Part shown: piece by piece, positions 27,125 through 36,558 of the stretch
How the letters are laid out: each line of letters starts with the position of its first letter
Numbering within the stretch: position 1 is the stretch's first letter
DNA from: Enterococcus sp. DIV2402
GTDB taxonomy: Bacteria; Bacillota; Bacilli; Lactobacillales; Enterococcaceae
DNA: 64,000 bases
Direction of reading: 5' to 3'
NCBI RefSeq assembly: GCF_017426705.2
Contig: NZ_CP147251.1
Coordinates: 2,208,501-2,272,500 of the forward strand
The notes under the pieces: generated by a model
Told to the model about the DNA's origin: nothing
What the model saw: the letters and a program-made list of their open reading frames with translations, nothing else
The model's database searches: none
Program-made: the position numbers and the translations under genes

Positions 27125-28717
27125 TTACGAGCGCTGTAAGAAATTTAACAACATGCTCTTCATATTTTTACCAAATACAATTCCAAGAAATACTAAGGCA
27201 CCCGCTAAGGAAATACAACTCACTAAAATAACTGAATGCATTTTGCTATTGATTGTCAGCACCTGAGATAAACCAAGGAATAACATGATACAGCTAATCT
27301 CCATTGCGAAGGTTGCTTGTAAAACTTTTAAGTAGTATGTACGAGCATATTTTAATGGATGAATCGCAAAAGTCTGCGTAATGAAGCGATATGTTCCCAC
27401 AACCGAAAACATTAAACTTAAAATTGAGGCTAATGACATTCCAGTTCCTTCAAAAAAATAGATGCAAGGAACTTGTAAAATCAATTTGAAGACAAGCACT
27501 TGTGTCGTAAAATAAATAGCTTTGCGGTGGGCATTTAGTGCTTGTAAAATCGACAATAATACCGTAAAAAGACCAGTTAAAAAGGTTGCTGCTATAGCTA
27601 ATGCCAAATACATACTACCCGCTAAATTATAACCAAAAAAGATTGTATTTAATGGAATCGATAATAAAATCATGCCGACTGATGAAGGTAATAATACAGT
27701 TAGTGATAAACGTAATGTATCTGAAACTCCTGTCAGTAAATCTTCTTTGTTCCTTAACGTACTTAATAATGGCAATGAGGTCACAGTAATTGAACCAATA
27801 ATCGAAAGTAACAAAGGAGTCAGTTTATTGGGATTCGCTGATGCAAAAGTATACAATGTCTCTAATTGTGTTTGATTGAAAATCGGTTTCAGAAACTGAA
27901 TAATAGGTTTTAGTGACACTTGATCAATTAATTGCATTAACGAAACAACCGATCCCACATATACAAACGGTAGTGACTCTTTGATAATATCGATGGTCAC
28001 TTCTTTTGACTTTCGTAAATAATGCAATGGTAAAATAAAGAAATCTCGCAAACGAAATAACCCTTCTTTTTTACCTAAAGCGACTAAATACAAAATAGCG
28101 ACAATCCCACCCACGCAAGAAGCAAAGGTACTAATCACAACCGCTGATAAAATATCACCACCTGCAATAACGCGAATATAATAGGTTCCACCAACGATAA
28201 CTACCACTCGAACGAACTGCTCAACTACTTGAGAAATTCCAAAAGGCATGATTAAGTTTGATCCTTGAAAATATCCTCGAATAGCACTTAATATTGGAAT
28301 GATTAGCAAGGACGGACACAAACTACGAATCGCATAAATTGCTGCTTCTTGATTAGCAACTGGACTAATCTTGCTTAAAACAGGTGCAAACAAAAACATT
28401 AAAATCGCTGATACGATACCAATAACTTCCATAACTGCTAAGGCACTTCGAAAGAGTTCTCTTGGCTTTTCTTGATTTTTTTGATGACTTAGTTCTGCTA
28501 TTTTTTTGGCAATCCCACTGGGAAATCCTGCAGTACCCAAAGATAAAAATAACGCATAAGGTAAGTATGCTACATTGTATAGCGCTTGCGCTTGGTGCTG
28601 TTCCTGATAATTCCCCATGAACATTAACCACGGAATCAAGTAAACAATTCCTAATATTTTACAAATCATATTAGCGGCAGATAGCCAAAACGTTCCCGAT
28701 AATAATTTATTTTTCAA
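27125..28717 (-). CDS. Polysaccharide/lipid flippase of the MOP family (SpoVB/YtgP-like)
   Basis: About 530 residues with roughly 14 membrane helices, beginning KNKLLSGTFWLSAANMICKILG, as SpoVB/YtgP-type MVF-family exporters do. Such proteins flip lipid-linked wall or polysaccharide precursors. Start codon uncertain: I prefer TTG 28717 (weak AGAAGAG upstream), since the reading frame continues to another TTG at 28777 with no ribosome site. About 100 bp after comEA on the same strand. No glycan synthesis genes are adjacent, so the substrate is open. Confidence 0.82.
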   Translation of the reverse strand: MKNKLLSGTFWLSAANMICKILGIVYLIPWLMFMGNYQEQHQAQALYNVAYLPYALFLSLGTAGFPSGIAKKIAELSHQKNQEKPRELFRSALAVMEVIGIVSAILMFLFAPVLSKISPVANQEAAIYAIRSLCPSLLIIPILSAIRGYFQGSNLIMPFGISQVVEQFVRVVVIVGGTYYIRVIAGGDILSAVVISTFASCVGGIVAILYLVALGKKEGLFRLRDFFILPLHYLRKSKEVTIDIIKESLPFVYVGSVVSLMQLIDQVSLKPIIQFLKPIFNQTQLETLYTFASANPNKLTPLLLSIIGSITVTSLPLLSTLRNKEDLLTGVSDTLRLSLTVLLPSSVGMILLSIPLNTIFFGYNLAGSMYLALAIAATFLTGLFTVLLSILQALNAHRKAIYFTTQVLVFKLILQVPCIYFFEGTGMSLASILSLMFSVVGTYRFITQTFAIHPLKYARTYYLKVLQATFAMEISCIMLFLGLSQVLTINSKMHSVILVSCISLAGALVFLGIVFGKNMKSMLLNFLQRS

Positions 28718-28815
28718 AGTTATTCTCTTCTTTCTCTCAACTGAATTAACTTTATCCAACTTTGAGTTATCGTGCAAATTTATTTGTAAAATAACTATGA
28801 AAATTTAACATTTTC

Positions 28816-29427
28816 TTATATTGTGATTGATTCTTTTAATTTTTCAACTGTCTTTTCACCAAAGCCGTTCACTTCTTTTAATTCTTCGATTGTTTTAAAC
28901 TGCCCATTTTCATCTCGATAGTCGATAATCGCTTGCGCTTTTGCAGGACCGATGCCTGTAAGTGTTTGTAATTCTGTGAGGTCTGCTGTATTAATATTAA
29001 CTAAGGATGATTCTTTACTCGTATTGCCTTCATTGGTTACGGATGGTATAGATAATTCCTTGGCCTCTTCTTTATTAGGAACATAAATCATTTGCTGATC
29101 CGTTAATTTTTCTGCTAAATTCAATTGACGTTCTTCTGCTTTATCCGTAAATCCACCAGCTAACAGTACAATTTCTTCTACCCGAGCGCCCGGTTCTAGT
29201 TCATAAACGCCCGGCTTTTTTACTTCACCTTTAATATCGATGACCATTTTCGCTGAACTCGAACTAGATGTTATTTCTACGGGAGGAGTTTCTGACTGTT
29301 CCATTGGTAATTCCTCCCAATCAGAAACGGTGGCTTTTTTGGGAACAAAGATATAAATAACACTGATTGCAACAATAATAACTACAAAAACTGGAAGATA
29401 TTTTTTATATTTTTCTACTCTACTCAT
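28816..29427 (-). CDS. comEA: ComEA-type DNA-binding competence protein
   Basis: 203 residues. Short cytosolic start, one membrane helix (about 11-30), SLBB domain (about 65-115, IDIKGEVKKPGVYELEPGARV) and a C-terminal double helix-hairpin-helix (VNINTADLTELQTLTGIGPA, then FGEKTVEKLKESI). Membrane-anchored receptor for DNA in transformation. The start is ATG 29427 with AAAGGTG upstream; the longer frame lacks a site. comEC, normally right behind comEA, is not here; a flippase gene follows instead. Confidence 0.88.
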   Translation of the reverse strand: MSRVEKYKKYLPVFVVIIVAISVIYIFVPKKATVSDWEELPMEQSETPPVEITSSSSSAKMVIDIKGEVKKPGVYELEPGARVEEIVLLAGGFTDKAEERQLNLAEKLTDQQMIYVPNKEEAKELSIPSVTNEGNTSKESSLVNINTADLTELQTLTGIGPAKAQAIIDYRDENGQFKTIEELKEVNGFGEKTVEKLKESITI

Positions 29428-29456
29428 CCAATCACACCTTTCATTATCTAGATACG

Positions 29457-29496
29457 AAAAAAGCGCTACTTTCTTTTTTGAAAGTAGCACTTTTTT
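29457..29496 (-). terminator. Terminator after the HAD phosphatase gene
   Basis: 17-position stem (29457-29473 with 29480-29496, core GCTACTTTC/GAAAGTAGC, one mismatch) followed by TCGTATC after a T6 run in the arm. It overlaps the stop codon at 29495. Confidence 0.75.
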
Positions 29497-30106
29497 AAAT
29501 AAATTGATTCATTTCTTTTACTGAATGAACGGTGTAATTGGCATCAATATCTTCTAATAGGTTTTCTAAATCATAAAAAATAGACTGAATACCGGCATTT
29601 CTGCCTGCGTCAACATCCATTGTGCGGTCACCAATCATTACGGTCTTATCTGGTATCATCTGATATTTATCAACTAGATAATTTAAAGAAGCCGGATTTG
29701 GTTTTCTCGGAAAATTATTTTCAGGTCCGACAATTTCTTCAACTAAATGAAGCATTCCTTCTCGTTCTAATAATTCTTGCGTGGATGCTACTAAGCGATG
29801 GGTTAAAATATAATTTTTCTTCCCTTTTGCGACGATTGCTTCTAAGACTTCTTTCGTGCCTGGATAAGAGACTGGAATCCGTGGATCTTTTGCCTCGTAG
29901 CCTTTATAAATCTTCGTAAATTCATCAAAATCTAAATGGTATTTTTCAGCAATAGCCGCTGATGATTTCTCTTTCAAAATTTGATAGATTTCTCGACGAT
30001 TTGCTTGGATACCATAATCGTTTAATGTTGACATAAACCCTTCTAATATCACTGGATACGAATCATACAAAGTGCCGTCAAAATCCCAAATATACTCTTC
30101 AAACAT
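29495..30106 (-). CDS. HAD-superfamily phosphatase (phosphoglycolate phosphatase-like)
   Basis: 203 residues. Motif I IWDFDGTLYDS near residue 6-16, motif II YILTHR, Lys in FPRKPNPASLNYL, motif IV MIGDRTMDVDAGRNAG. A small-molecule phosphatase of HAD subfamily IA; the substrate is unknown. Third gene after the ACT and UPF0210 genes (16 bp gap), closing that operon with a terminator. Confidence 0.82.
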   Translation of the reverse strand: MFEEYIWDFDGTLYDSYPVILEGFMSTLNDYGIQANRREIYQILKEKSSAAIAEKYHLDFDEFTKIYKGYEAKDPRIPVSYPGTKEVLEAIVAKGKKNYILTHRLVASTQELLEREGMLHLVEEIVGPENNFPRKPNPASLNYLVDKYQMIPDKTVMIGDRTMDVDAGRNAGIQSIFYDLENLLEDIDANYTVHSVKEMNQFI

Positions 30107-30122
30107 AAACTACAAAACTCCT

Positions 30123-31472
30123 CTAATTCTTAAATGAATGGATTGGTGCTGGAATACGTCCCCCACGTTGAATAAAATCAGTTGATTTCGCTGGATTTGT
30201 CTTCATTACCGGAGCTGTTCCTAACAATCCGCCAAATTCGATCATATCTCCTACTTTTGCACCACTCGCAGGAATAATACGAACTGCAGTTGTTTTGTGA
30301 TTAATGACACCAATCGCAGCTTCATCAGCAATCATTGCAGCAATTGTTTCTGCAGGTGTATCACCAGGAATAGCAATCATATCTAACCCAACGGAACAAA
30401 TAGCTGTCATTGCTTCTAATTTTTCAAGATTTAATAAACCATTTTCAACCGCTTTAATCATACCGGCATCTTCAGAAACTGGAATGAATGCGCCTGATAA
30501 ACCACCTACATGATTACATGCCATCACGCCACCTTTTTTCACTGCATCATTTAACAGTGCCAAAGCGGCGGTTGTGCCATGTGTTCCGACTGATTCCAAA
30601 CCCATTTCTTCTAAAATCAATGCCACACTATCGCCAACAGCTGGTGTAGGTGCCAGAGAAAGATCGACAATTCCAAAAGGTACATTTAATCGTTCAGACG
30701 CTACACGTCCAACCAATTGACCCATGCGTGTAATCTTGAAGGCTGTTTTCTTCACTGTTTCAGCAACAATATCAAAAGATTCGCCCTTAACTTTTTCTAA
30801 AGCACGTTTCACTACACCAGGTCCACTAACGCCGACATTAATGACACAATCGGCTTCACCAACACCATGAAAAGCACCGGCCATAAACGGATTATCTTCT
30901 ACCGCATTTGCAAAAACAACTAATTTCGCACAACCCATATCAGACGCTTCCGCAGTGTTTTTAATTGTTTCTCCCATTAACTTAACCGCATCCATATTAA
31001 TTCCAGTTTTCGTTGAACCAATATTGACAGATGAACAAACAAAAGAAGTTTCAGCTAAAGCTTGAGGAATCGATTCAATTAAGGCACGGTCTGCACCTTG
31101 ATAACCTTTTTCAACTAAGGCACTATATCCACCAATAAAGTTTACTCCTACCGTTTGTGCAGCACGATCCAATGTTTTAGCAAATTTCACACATTCTTCT
31201 GCTGTTGCACGTGAAGCAGAAGCCACAATCGCAATTGGTGTGACTGAGATACGTTTGTTAATGATCGGAATACCATATTCCATTTCAATCGCTTCGCCAA
31301 CTTTTACTAAATCTTTGGCGCGTGTGGTAATTTTTTGATAAATTTTTTCGCAGGCTGCATCTACATCAGCATCCATACAATCTAATAAAGAGATCCCCAT
31401 TGTAATTGTACGAATATCTAAATTTTCTTCTTCGACCATGCGAATCGTTTCTAGTATTTGATTTGTTTCCAT
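30123..31472 (-). CDS. PFL/UPF0210 family protein
   Basis: 449 residues matching the UPF0210 (DUF711) family, with [32 protein letters not shown] at the N-terminus and [39 protein letters not shown] further in. The fold relates to glycyl-radical (pyruvate formate-lyase-like) barrels, but no radical-loop Gly motif is evident, and the function is unknown. It is nearly always paired with a small ACT-domain protein, as here (14 bp upstream). Confidence 0.88.
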   Translation of the reverse strand: METNQILETIRMVEEENLDIRTITMGISLLDCMDADVDAACEKIYQKITTRAKDLVKVGEAIEMEYGIPIINKRISVTPIAIVASASRATAEECVKFAKTLDRAAQTVGVNFIGGYSALVEKGYQGADRALIESIPQALAETSFVCSSVNIGSTKTGINMDAVKLMGETIKNTAEASDMGCAKLVVFANAVEDNPFMAGAFHGVGEADCVINVGVSGPGVVKRALEKVKGESFDIVAETVKKTAFKITRMGQLVGRVASERLNVPFGIVDLSLAPTPAVGDSVALILEEMGLESVGTHGTTAALALLNDAVKKGGVMACNHVGGLSGAFIPVSEDAGMIKAVENGLLNLEKLEAMTAICSVGLDMIAIPGDTPAETIAAMIADEAAIGVINHKTTAVRIIPASGAKVGDMIEFGGLLGTAPVMKTNPAKSTDFIQRGGRIPAPIHSFKN

Positions 31473-31486
31473 GATTTGCCTCCTGA

Positions 31487-31753
31487 TTATAATTTGTGCA
31501 TCGCTTCAAAAATTTCTTCATTTTGAATACTAATTTTAACACCTAAAGCTTCGCCAATCTTTGATAATTCTTGACGTGTATGCTCAAAATCAGTTTGCTT
31601 ATCCATTTCTAACATCATCATCATTGTAAAATATTCTTGCATAATTGTTTGTGTTACATCAACAATATTTATTTCTAATTCAGATAGTTTTTGACTAACT
31701 CCTGCAATAATTCCTACTTTATCTTTACCAATAACCGTTAAAATAGCTCTCAT
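31487..31753 (-). CDS. ACT-domain protein (UPF0237)
   Basis: 88 residues, a single ACT domain ([37 protein letters not shown]). ACT domains bind amino acids or related ligands; this family (GcvR-like) is thought to sense and regulate its UPF0210 partner. The start is ATG 31753 with AAGGAGG upstream, dropping 41 codons of an over-long frame. First gene of the ACT-UPF0210-HAD operon. Confidence 0.88.
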   Translation of the reverse strand: MRAILTVIGKDKVGIIAGVSQKLSELEINIVDVTQTIMQEYFTMMMMLEMDKQTDFEHTRQELSKIGEALGVKISIQNEEIFEAMHKL

Positions 31754-31855
31754 CAACGATTCCTCCTTGAATTTTTTTCTATTATAGCATACCTTTCGTT
31801 TCCTCACGATAGCTACTATCAAAATAAATGTAAATATTTTCAGAATATTTACAAA

Positions 31856-31892
31856 AAAAAGCAAGAAATCCCTCAAGAATTTCTTGCTTTTT
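31856..31892 (-). terminator. Terminator after the LysM-3D gene
   Basis: 14-bp stem AAAAAGCAAGAAAT/ATTTCTTGCTTTTT, 9-nt loop, then TTTGTAAAT on the minus strand. Confidence 0.8.
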
Positions 31893-31909
31893 ATTTAATG
31901 ACTTGATGA

Positions 31910-32551
31910 TTAATCTAAAATTGTTACTTGAACTGTACGACGACCCCAAGCAATACATTCTGCGTAAGTTGAGAAATGTACATCAACGATATTTCCTTGG
32001 ATTGCGCCACCTGTATCACTAGCAATTGCTTCTCCGTAACCTTCAACATACAATCTTGTACCTAATGGAATAACATTTGGGTCAACCGCAACAGCCATTG
32101 GGTTTGATAATAAGTTTTGACCAGTTGCAGTAACAGTTCCACCACCTAAAGTGTCAGCTGGATCTGAACTATATGCAGTAGATTCCATTGTTAATGTACG
32201 ACCAGAAGGACTTTGTGTTGTTTGTTCAGGTTGTGCTTCTGTTTGAGTATCTGCTTGCACTTCTGCAACTGCAGGTTCAGTAGTTGTAGCAGGCGCTGAT
32301 ACTTCAGCAGAACCATCTGTGTTAATTTTTAATTGTTGACCATCAAAAATAATATCTGGATTTGAAATATTATTGTCTTGAGCAATTTTATTTACATAGC
32401 TTGCATCTCCAAAGTATTGGATAGAAATGTTCGACAATGTATCGTGTGAACGTACTGTATGTTCTACTTGATCAGCGTTTACTGTTAAAGAAAAACCTGC
32501 GATACTTAAAAATGCGGCACTACCTAGTAAAATTTGTTTGAATTGTTTCAT
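31910..32551 (-). CDS. Secreted LysM and 3D-domain cell-wall protein
   Basis: 213 residues. Signal peptide ending near VNADQ (about 27), one LysM domain (HTVRSHDTLSNISIQYFGD to FDGQQLKINT, about 31-76), a Ala/Thr/Glu-rich linker (77-120) and a C-terminal 3D domain (TMESTAYSSDP, GTRLYVEGYGEAIASDTGG, IVDVHFSTYAECIAWGRR) with the conserved Asp residues. 3D domains resemble MltA-type lytic transglycosylases. Likely binds peptidoglycan and helps remodel it. Long structured leader upstream suggests post-transcriptional control. Confidence 0.87.
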   Translation of the reverse strand: MKQFKQILLGSAAFLSIAGFSLTVNADQVEHTVRSHDTLSNISIQYFGDASYVNKIAQDNNISNPDIIFDGQQLKINTDGSAEVSAPATTTEPAVAEVQADTQTEAQPEQTTQSPSGRTLTMESTAYSSDPADTLGGGTVTATGQNLLSNPMAVAVDPNVIPLGTRLYVEGYGEAIASDTGGAIQGNIVDVHFSTYAECIAWGRRTVQVTILD

Positions 32552-32942
32552 TATATATAGACTCCCTTAAATCAAAATTTTGTATTGCCGAAGCAACTGG
32601 ATAAATCTTACCAAGAGTTGCGACTCTTTAGGTAACAAAAAAGTGACGAAATGTTTCAATTTGATGTATCTTCACTTTTTTTGTCATTTAATTTAATTTT
32701 TTCCACAATAAATGTTGATTTAATAAGGAATCATTTTTAGAAATTAGTTACTTTTTGTAATAAAAAAAATTTAAAAAAACTAAAAAATTGGTATGATCCA
32801 AAAAATAAAACGCTTTTTTAATTGGATTGTTACAAAATATCATCTTTTATGACAATTTAACAGTGAGAAATCTTTTCTAAAATCATTTCATTTCTTTATA
32901 TTTAATCGATGAAAAAACTTTTTCTTCTATTTAATAAAGATA
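32552..32942 (-). promoter_or_regulatory. Leader and promoter region of the LysM-3D gene
   Basis: About 390 bp without a gene. The 150 nt next to the gene hold the RNA hairpins listed separately. Farther out is very AT-rich sequence; TTGTCA and TAACAA 17 bp apart on the minus strand are a weak promoter candidate. No WalR box with correct spacing was found. Confidence 0.4.
32585..32681 (-). ncRNA. Structured 5' leader RNA of the LysM-3D gene
   Basis: Three successive minus-strand hairpins: AAAAAAGTGA with TCACTTTTTT (32637-32646/32672-32681), TTACC-AAGAGT with ACTCTT-GGTAA around a CGCA-type loop (32608-32635), and TTGC-TTCG-GCAA (32585-32596) with a stable UUCG tetraloop. Conserved leader RNAs upstream of LysM genes have been described in this group; whether this is one needs a covariance search. 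Confidence 0.45.
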
Positions 32943-32976
32943 AAAAATGCGTCTTCCGAGTGGAAAACGCATTTTT
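32943..32976 (-). terminator. Terminator after the aminotransferase gene
   Basis: AAAAATGCGT-TTCC paired with GGAA-ACGCATTTTT (one mismatch), then TATCTTT on the minus strand. Confidence 0.75.
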
Positions 32977-32977
32977 A

Positions 32978-34129
32978 TTAGAAAGTTAACTTTTCAATTC
33001 GATCAAAAGCTTCTTTTAATTGTTCTAAATCTTGAGTCACGGCCAAACGTACATGAGTGTCACCAGTTTTATGTCCAAAAGCTTTTCCTGGAATCATTAA
33101 GACGTTGGTTTCTTTTAAGACTTTCTCAACAAATGCCACTGAGGTTAGTTGAGTTTTTTCAATATTAATGAAAGCATACATCGTTCCTTTAATTTCCCCT
33201 AATGAAAGAAATGGTAACGCATCCACACGTTTTTTGACGTATTCTAAACGCTCTTGAAAGACGTTAACTACTTTAGGAACTAACTCCTCTGAATGCTTGA
33301 GTGCATAAATTCCTGCTTGTTGCGAAATTGCAGGAGCAGAAAAAGTAACATTTTCATTAATTTGACGGACAACATCATTCACATAGGCTGGTGCAATCAT
33401 ATACCCAATTCGCCAACCAGTCATCGCAAATGCTTTAGAAAAACCACTAAACGTAATGGTGTGCTCTGAAGCAAAAGTTGCCATCGGAGTAAAGTCTTCA
33501 TAAAAACTCAATTCTTCATAAATTTCATCCGAAAGAATAAACAAGTCCTTAGCAATTGCCAACTCAGCAATCCCTTTAAATGTTTCTTTCGAAAATACTG
33601 CCCCTGTTGGATTGTTAGGTGAATTAATTAAAATCGCTTTTGTTTTATCCGTAATGGCTTGTTCTAAAATAGTTAAATCAATTTGAAACCCATCTTTTTC
33701 ATACGTAGGAATAAAAACAGGAATTCCTCCAGCTGCTTCAACTTGTTCTTTATAGGGAGAAAAATACGGTTCATGAATAATTACTTCATCGCCTGGATCT
33801 ATAATTGCTAACAAAGCTAAATACGTTCCGTGCATCGCACCAACTGTTGCGCGCACTTGATTCAGTTCAAAGGTCAGTCCATATCGGTTTTGATAGTGAT
33901 CAACCACTGCTTGTAAAAACTCGCGACTCCCATCAGAAGCCGTATATTTTGTATGCCCTAATTTCGCATCGCTAAAAGCCGCTTCAATAATCGTTTGATC
34001 TGTAATTAAGTCTGGATCACCAATTGATAAATCGATTAAATCGGTTTTACTTTTGGCCAACATTGCAATATCCATTAAGAGGTTTTCTGTTGGTTGTTGA
34101 TATTTTTTTGCAATTTTTGATGCATTCAT
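32978..34129 (-). CDS. PLP-dependent aminotransferase, class I
   Basis: 383 residues, fold type I. LIDLSIGDPD near residue 35, INSPNNPTGAVFS around 170, DEIYEEL around 200 and the Schiff-base Lys in FSGFSKAFAMTGWRIGY about 233. Resembles PatA-type/aspartate-family aminotransferases acting on amino acids and 2-oxoacids; the exact substrate is not readable. The start is ATG 34129, since the upstream ATG is inside the AAAGGAG site. Third gene of the glnP-glnQ operon, hinting at use of the imported amino acid. Confidence 0.85.
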   Translation of the reverse strand: MNASKIAKKYQQPTENLLMDIAMLAKSKTDLIDLSIGDPDLITDQTIIEAAFSDAKLGHTKYTASDGSREFLQAVVDHYQNRYGLTFELNQVRATVGAMHGTYLALLAIIDPGDEVIIHEPYFSPYKEQVEAAGGIPVFIPTYEKDGFQIDLTILEQAITDKTKAILINSPNNPTGAVFSKETFKGIAELAIAKDLFILSDEIYEELSFYEDFTPMATFASEHTITFSGFSKAFAMTGWRIGYMIAPAYVNDVVRQINENVTFSAPAISQQAGIYALKHSEELVPKVVNVFQERLEYVKKRVDALPFLSLGEIKGTMYAFINIEKTQLTSVAFVEKVLKETNVLMIPGKAFGHKTGDTHVRLAVTQDLEQLKEAFDRIEKLTF

Positions 34130-34147
34130 TTTTTGCATCTCCTTTGG

Positions 34148-34870
34148 TTATAACACTTTATTTAAGAAACTTTGCGTCCGTGGATTCTGCGGATTGCCAA
34201 AAATTTCTTCAGGTGTTCCTTGTTCTTGAATAATACCTTCATCCATAAAAATGACACGATCAGCTACTTCTCTTGCAAAACCCATTTCATGAGTTACAAC
34301 AACCATGGTCATTCCGTTTTCGGCTAGATTTTTCATAACTGATAATACTTCGCCTACCATTTCTGGATCAAGTGCTGAGGTTGGTTCATCAAAAAGCATA
34401 ACATCAGGGTCCATCGCTAATGCACGGGCAATCGCTACTCGTTGTTGTTGCCCACCTGAAAGATTTGCTGGATAGCTACTGCTTTTTTCTTTTAAACCAA
34501 CTTGTTCTAATAATCTCAAAGCATTTTCTTTTGCTTTTTGTGGATTTTCTTTTTTTACTTTAATTGGGCTAATTGTTAAGTTTTCGACTACCGTTTTATG
34601 GGGAAATAAATTAAAACTTTGAAAAACCATCCCCATTTTTTGACGTAATTGATCAATATTAGTGCCTTTATCCAGAATATTAATCCCTTCAAATTCAATA
34701 CGCCCATCAGTAGGTTGCTCTAATAAATTTAAACAACGTAAAAATGTACTTTTTCCGCTTCCTGAAGGACCAATAATCACCACAACTTCGCCGGCGTTAA
34801 CGGTCAAATCGATGCCTTTTAATACCTCATTTTCACCATATGTCTTGTGTAAGTTTTGAATATTAATCAC
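34148..34870 (-). CDS. glnQ: Polar amino acid ABC transporter ATPase (GlnQ-like)
   Basis: 240 residues. Walker [10 protein letters not shown] (about 34-42), Q-loop FQSFNLFPH, signature LSGGQQQR, Walker [15 protein letters not shown] and His switch VVTHEMGF. The standard size for the PAAT family. Energises uptake of glutamine or another polar amino acid together with the fused permease/binding protein, whose gene it overlaps by 8 bp. Gene name by similarity of the arrangement; substrate not proven. Confidence 0.9.
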   Translation of the reverse strand: MINIQNLHKTYGENEVLKGIDLTVNAGEVVVIIGPSGSGKSTFLRCLNLLEQPTDGRIEFEGINILDKGTNIDQLRQKMGMVFQSFNLFPHKTVVENLTISPIKVKKENPQKAKENALRLLEQVGLKEKSSSYPANLSGGQQQRVAIARALAMDPDVMLFDEPTSALDPEMVGEVLSVMKNLAENGMTMVVVTHEMGFAREVADRVIFMDEGIIQEQGTPEEIFGNPQNPRTQSFLNKVL

Positions 34871-36326
34871 TTGTGTTCATTCTCCTTTCAGCGACACCTA
34901 ATAAACGAGAAAGTGTAAAGGTTAAAACAAAATAAATTAAGGAAACAATCACGTAAGGTAAGAATGGTTTGAAACTTGCACCTTGTACATTTCCCGCTTG
35001 GAAAATTAGTTCCGAAACACCAATAACCGAAACAACAGAAGATTCTTTAATAACTGTCACAAACTCATTTCCAAGTGCCGGTAAAATGTTTTTAATTGCT
35101 TGTGGGAAAATAATAAATCGCATCGCTTGCGTTTGATTCATTCCTAAAGAACGTGCTGCTTCTAATTGTCCTTTATTCACGGCTGTAATTCCCGCACGAA
35201 TGATTTCAGCTACATATGCCCCACTATTTAAAGCTAAAGCAATACAACCAGCTGCCAAACGAGACATATCAACGCCCAGAATTCCGGTACCAAAATAAAC
35301 GATAAAAATTTGAACCAATAACGGTGTGCCTCTTACATATTCAATGTAAATCGTTGCTAAAATGCGAACGAATTTCGACTTAGCTAATTTCATTAAAGCT
35401 AGAAATGCGCCTAAAATTGTTCCGAACAACACGCCAATTAAGGCTAAGAAAATTGTATACCCAGCACCATTTACATAAAATTTATAATATTTGGCAAAAA
35501 AACCTTGCTCATCATGAAACATTAGTTCATTGGCTTCTTTTTTATATTCTTCTAACAAGCCTTCATCTTTAATTTCTTTAATAGAAGTATTGATACTTTC
35601 TAGTAACACAGGTGCATTTTTAGGAACTGCTACTGCGGTATCCTTGTCACCATCTTTAAACTCAACATCAGCAAATACCAAATCAGGATTACGATCGACA
35701 TAAGCTTCTGCTACCGGACCTTCTAAAATTGCGGCATCTACTTTCTCATTTTTCAAATTCATAATAACATCTGGAATTTTTTGTAGAGAAGTTGGGACTG
35801 AGCCAACTAATTCATTTTGTGCTAAAGCTTCTTGTGTCGTTTGCTTTTGCACGCCTACAGGAACACCTTCAAAATCGAGTGTATTCTTATACTTATCAGC
35901 ATCGTCTTTACGGACAATCACTCGTTGCTTCATTGTCATATACGTATCAGAAAAATCCACTTCTTTTAAGCGCTCTTCGGTAACGGCCATTCCAGAAATA
36001 ATCAAATCGATTTTCCCTGTTTTTAACGCACCTAATAGCGCATCAAAACCGAGTTCTTCAATATGAAGTTTAACCCCCATATCATCAGCTATTTTTTGTG
36101 CAATTGAAATATCAAAGCCAACAATCGTATCTTTTCCATCAATCTCTGCATGGAATTCATACGGAGCATAATCTGCGGATAATCCGACAATTAATTCTCC
36201 TTTTTGCTGAATCTTTTCATAATATGGATCGGTTGTCTCTGCTAATACGGTTTTAAATGGAATAAATTGAATAAATAGCATCAAAACTGGCAACAAAAAC
36301 AACCCAATTTTTTTTATCTTGCTCAC
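34863..36326 (-). CDS. glnP: Fused substrate-binding/permease ABC transporter protein (GlnP-like)
   Basis: 487 residues. Signal peptide (about 1-29), a periplasmic-type binding domain (about 35-265: [45 protein letters not shown]) and a C-terminal permease domain with about five helices ([69 protein letters not shown]). Such fusions are typical of lactic acid bacteria glutamine/glutamate importers; this one has a single binding domain. GTG start with AAAGGAG upstream. Confidence 0.9.
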   Translation of the reverse strand: MSKIKKIGLFLLPVLMLFIQFIPFKTVLAETTDPYYEKIQQKGELIVGLSADYAPYEFHAEIDGKDTIVGFDISIAQKIADDMGVKLHIEELGFDALLGALKTGKIDLIISGMAVTEERLKEVDFSDTYMTMKQRVIVRKDDADKYKNTLDFEGVPVGVQKQTTQEALAQNELVGSVPTSLQKIPDVIMNLKNEKVDAAILEGPVAEAYVDRNPDLVFADVEFKDGDKDTAVAVPKNAPVLLESINTSIKEIKDEGLLEEYKKEANELMFHDEQGFFAKYYKFYVNGAGYTIFLALIGVLFGTILGAFLALMKLAKSKFVRILATIYIEYVRGTPLLVQIFIVYFGTGILGVDMSRLAAGCIALALNSGAYVAEIIRAGITAVNKGQLEAARSLGMNQTQAMRFIIFPQAIKNILPALGNEFVTVIKESSVVSVIGVSELIFQAGNVQGASFKPFLPYVIVSLIYFVLTFTLSRLLGVAERRMNTSD

Positions 36327-36558
36327 AATTAGTTCTCTCCTTTTTCTAGTTTGAAAGATGTATTTTTATACATCTTTGCAACTTTTTTATGATAACATAG
36401 AACCTAATAAAGGAAAAGTCCTTTATAAGACCTTCTCTTCATTTTCTAACCTTCAAATAAAGAACACAAATTAATGAGTTTTTACCTTTAATATCATTAG
36501 AAAAGGATGTAAAATAGTGGATGGTATAACAAATAATATTGATAGGAGGATATTACCA

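Noticed and set aside
32637..32950. WalR box upstream of the LysM-3D gene
   Set aside because: TGT-type half sites occur but not with the required spacing of two direct repeats.
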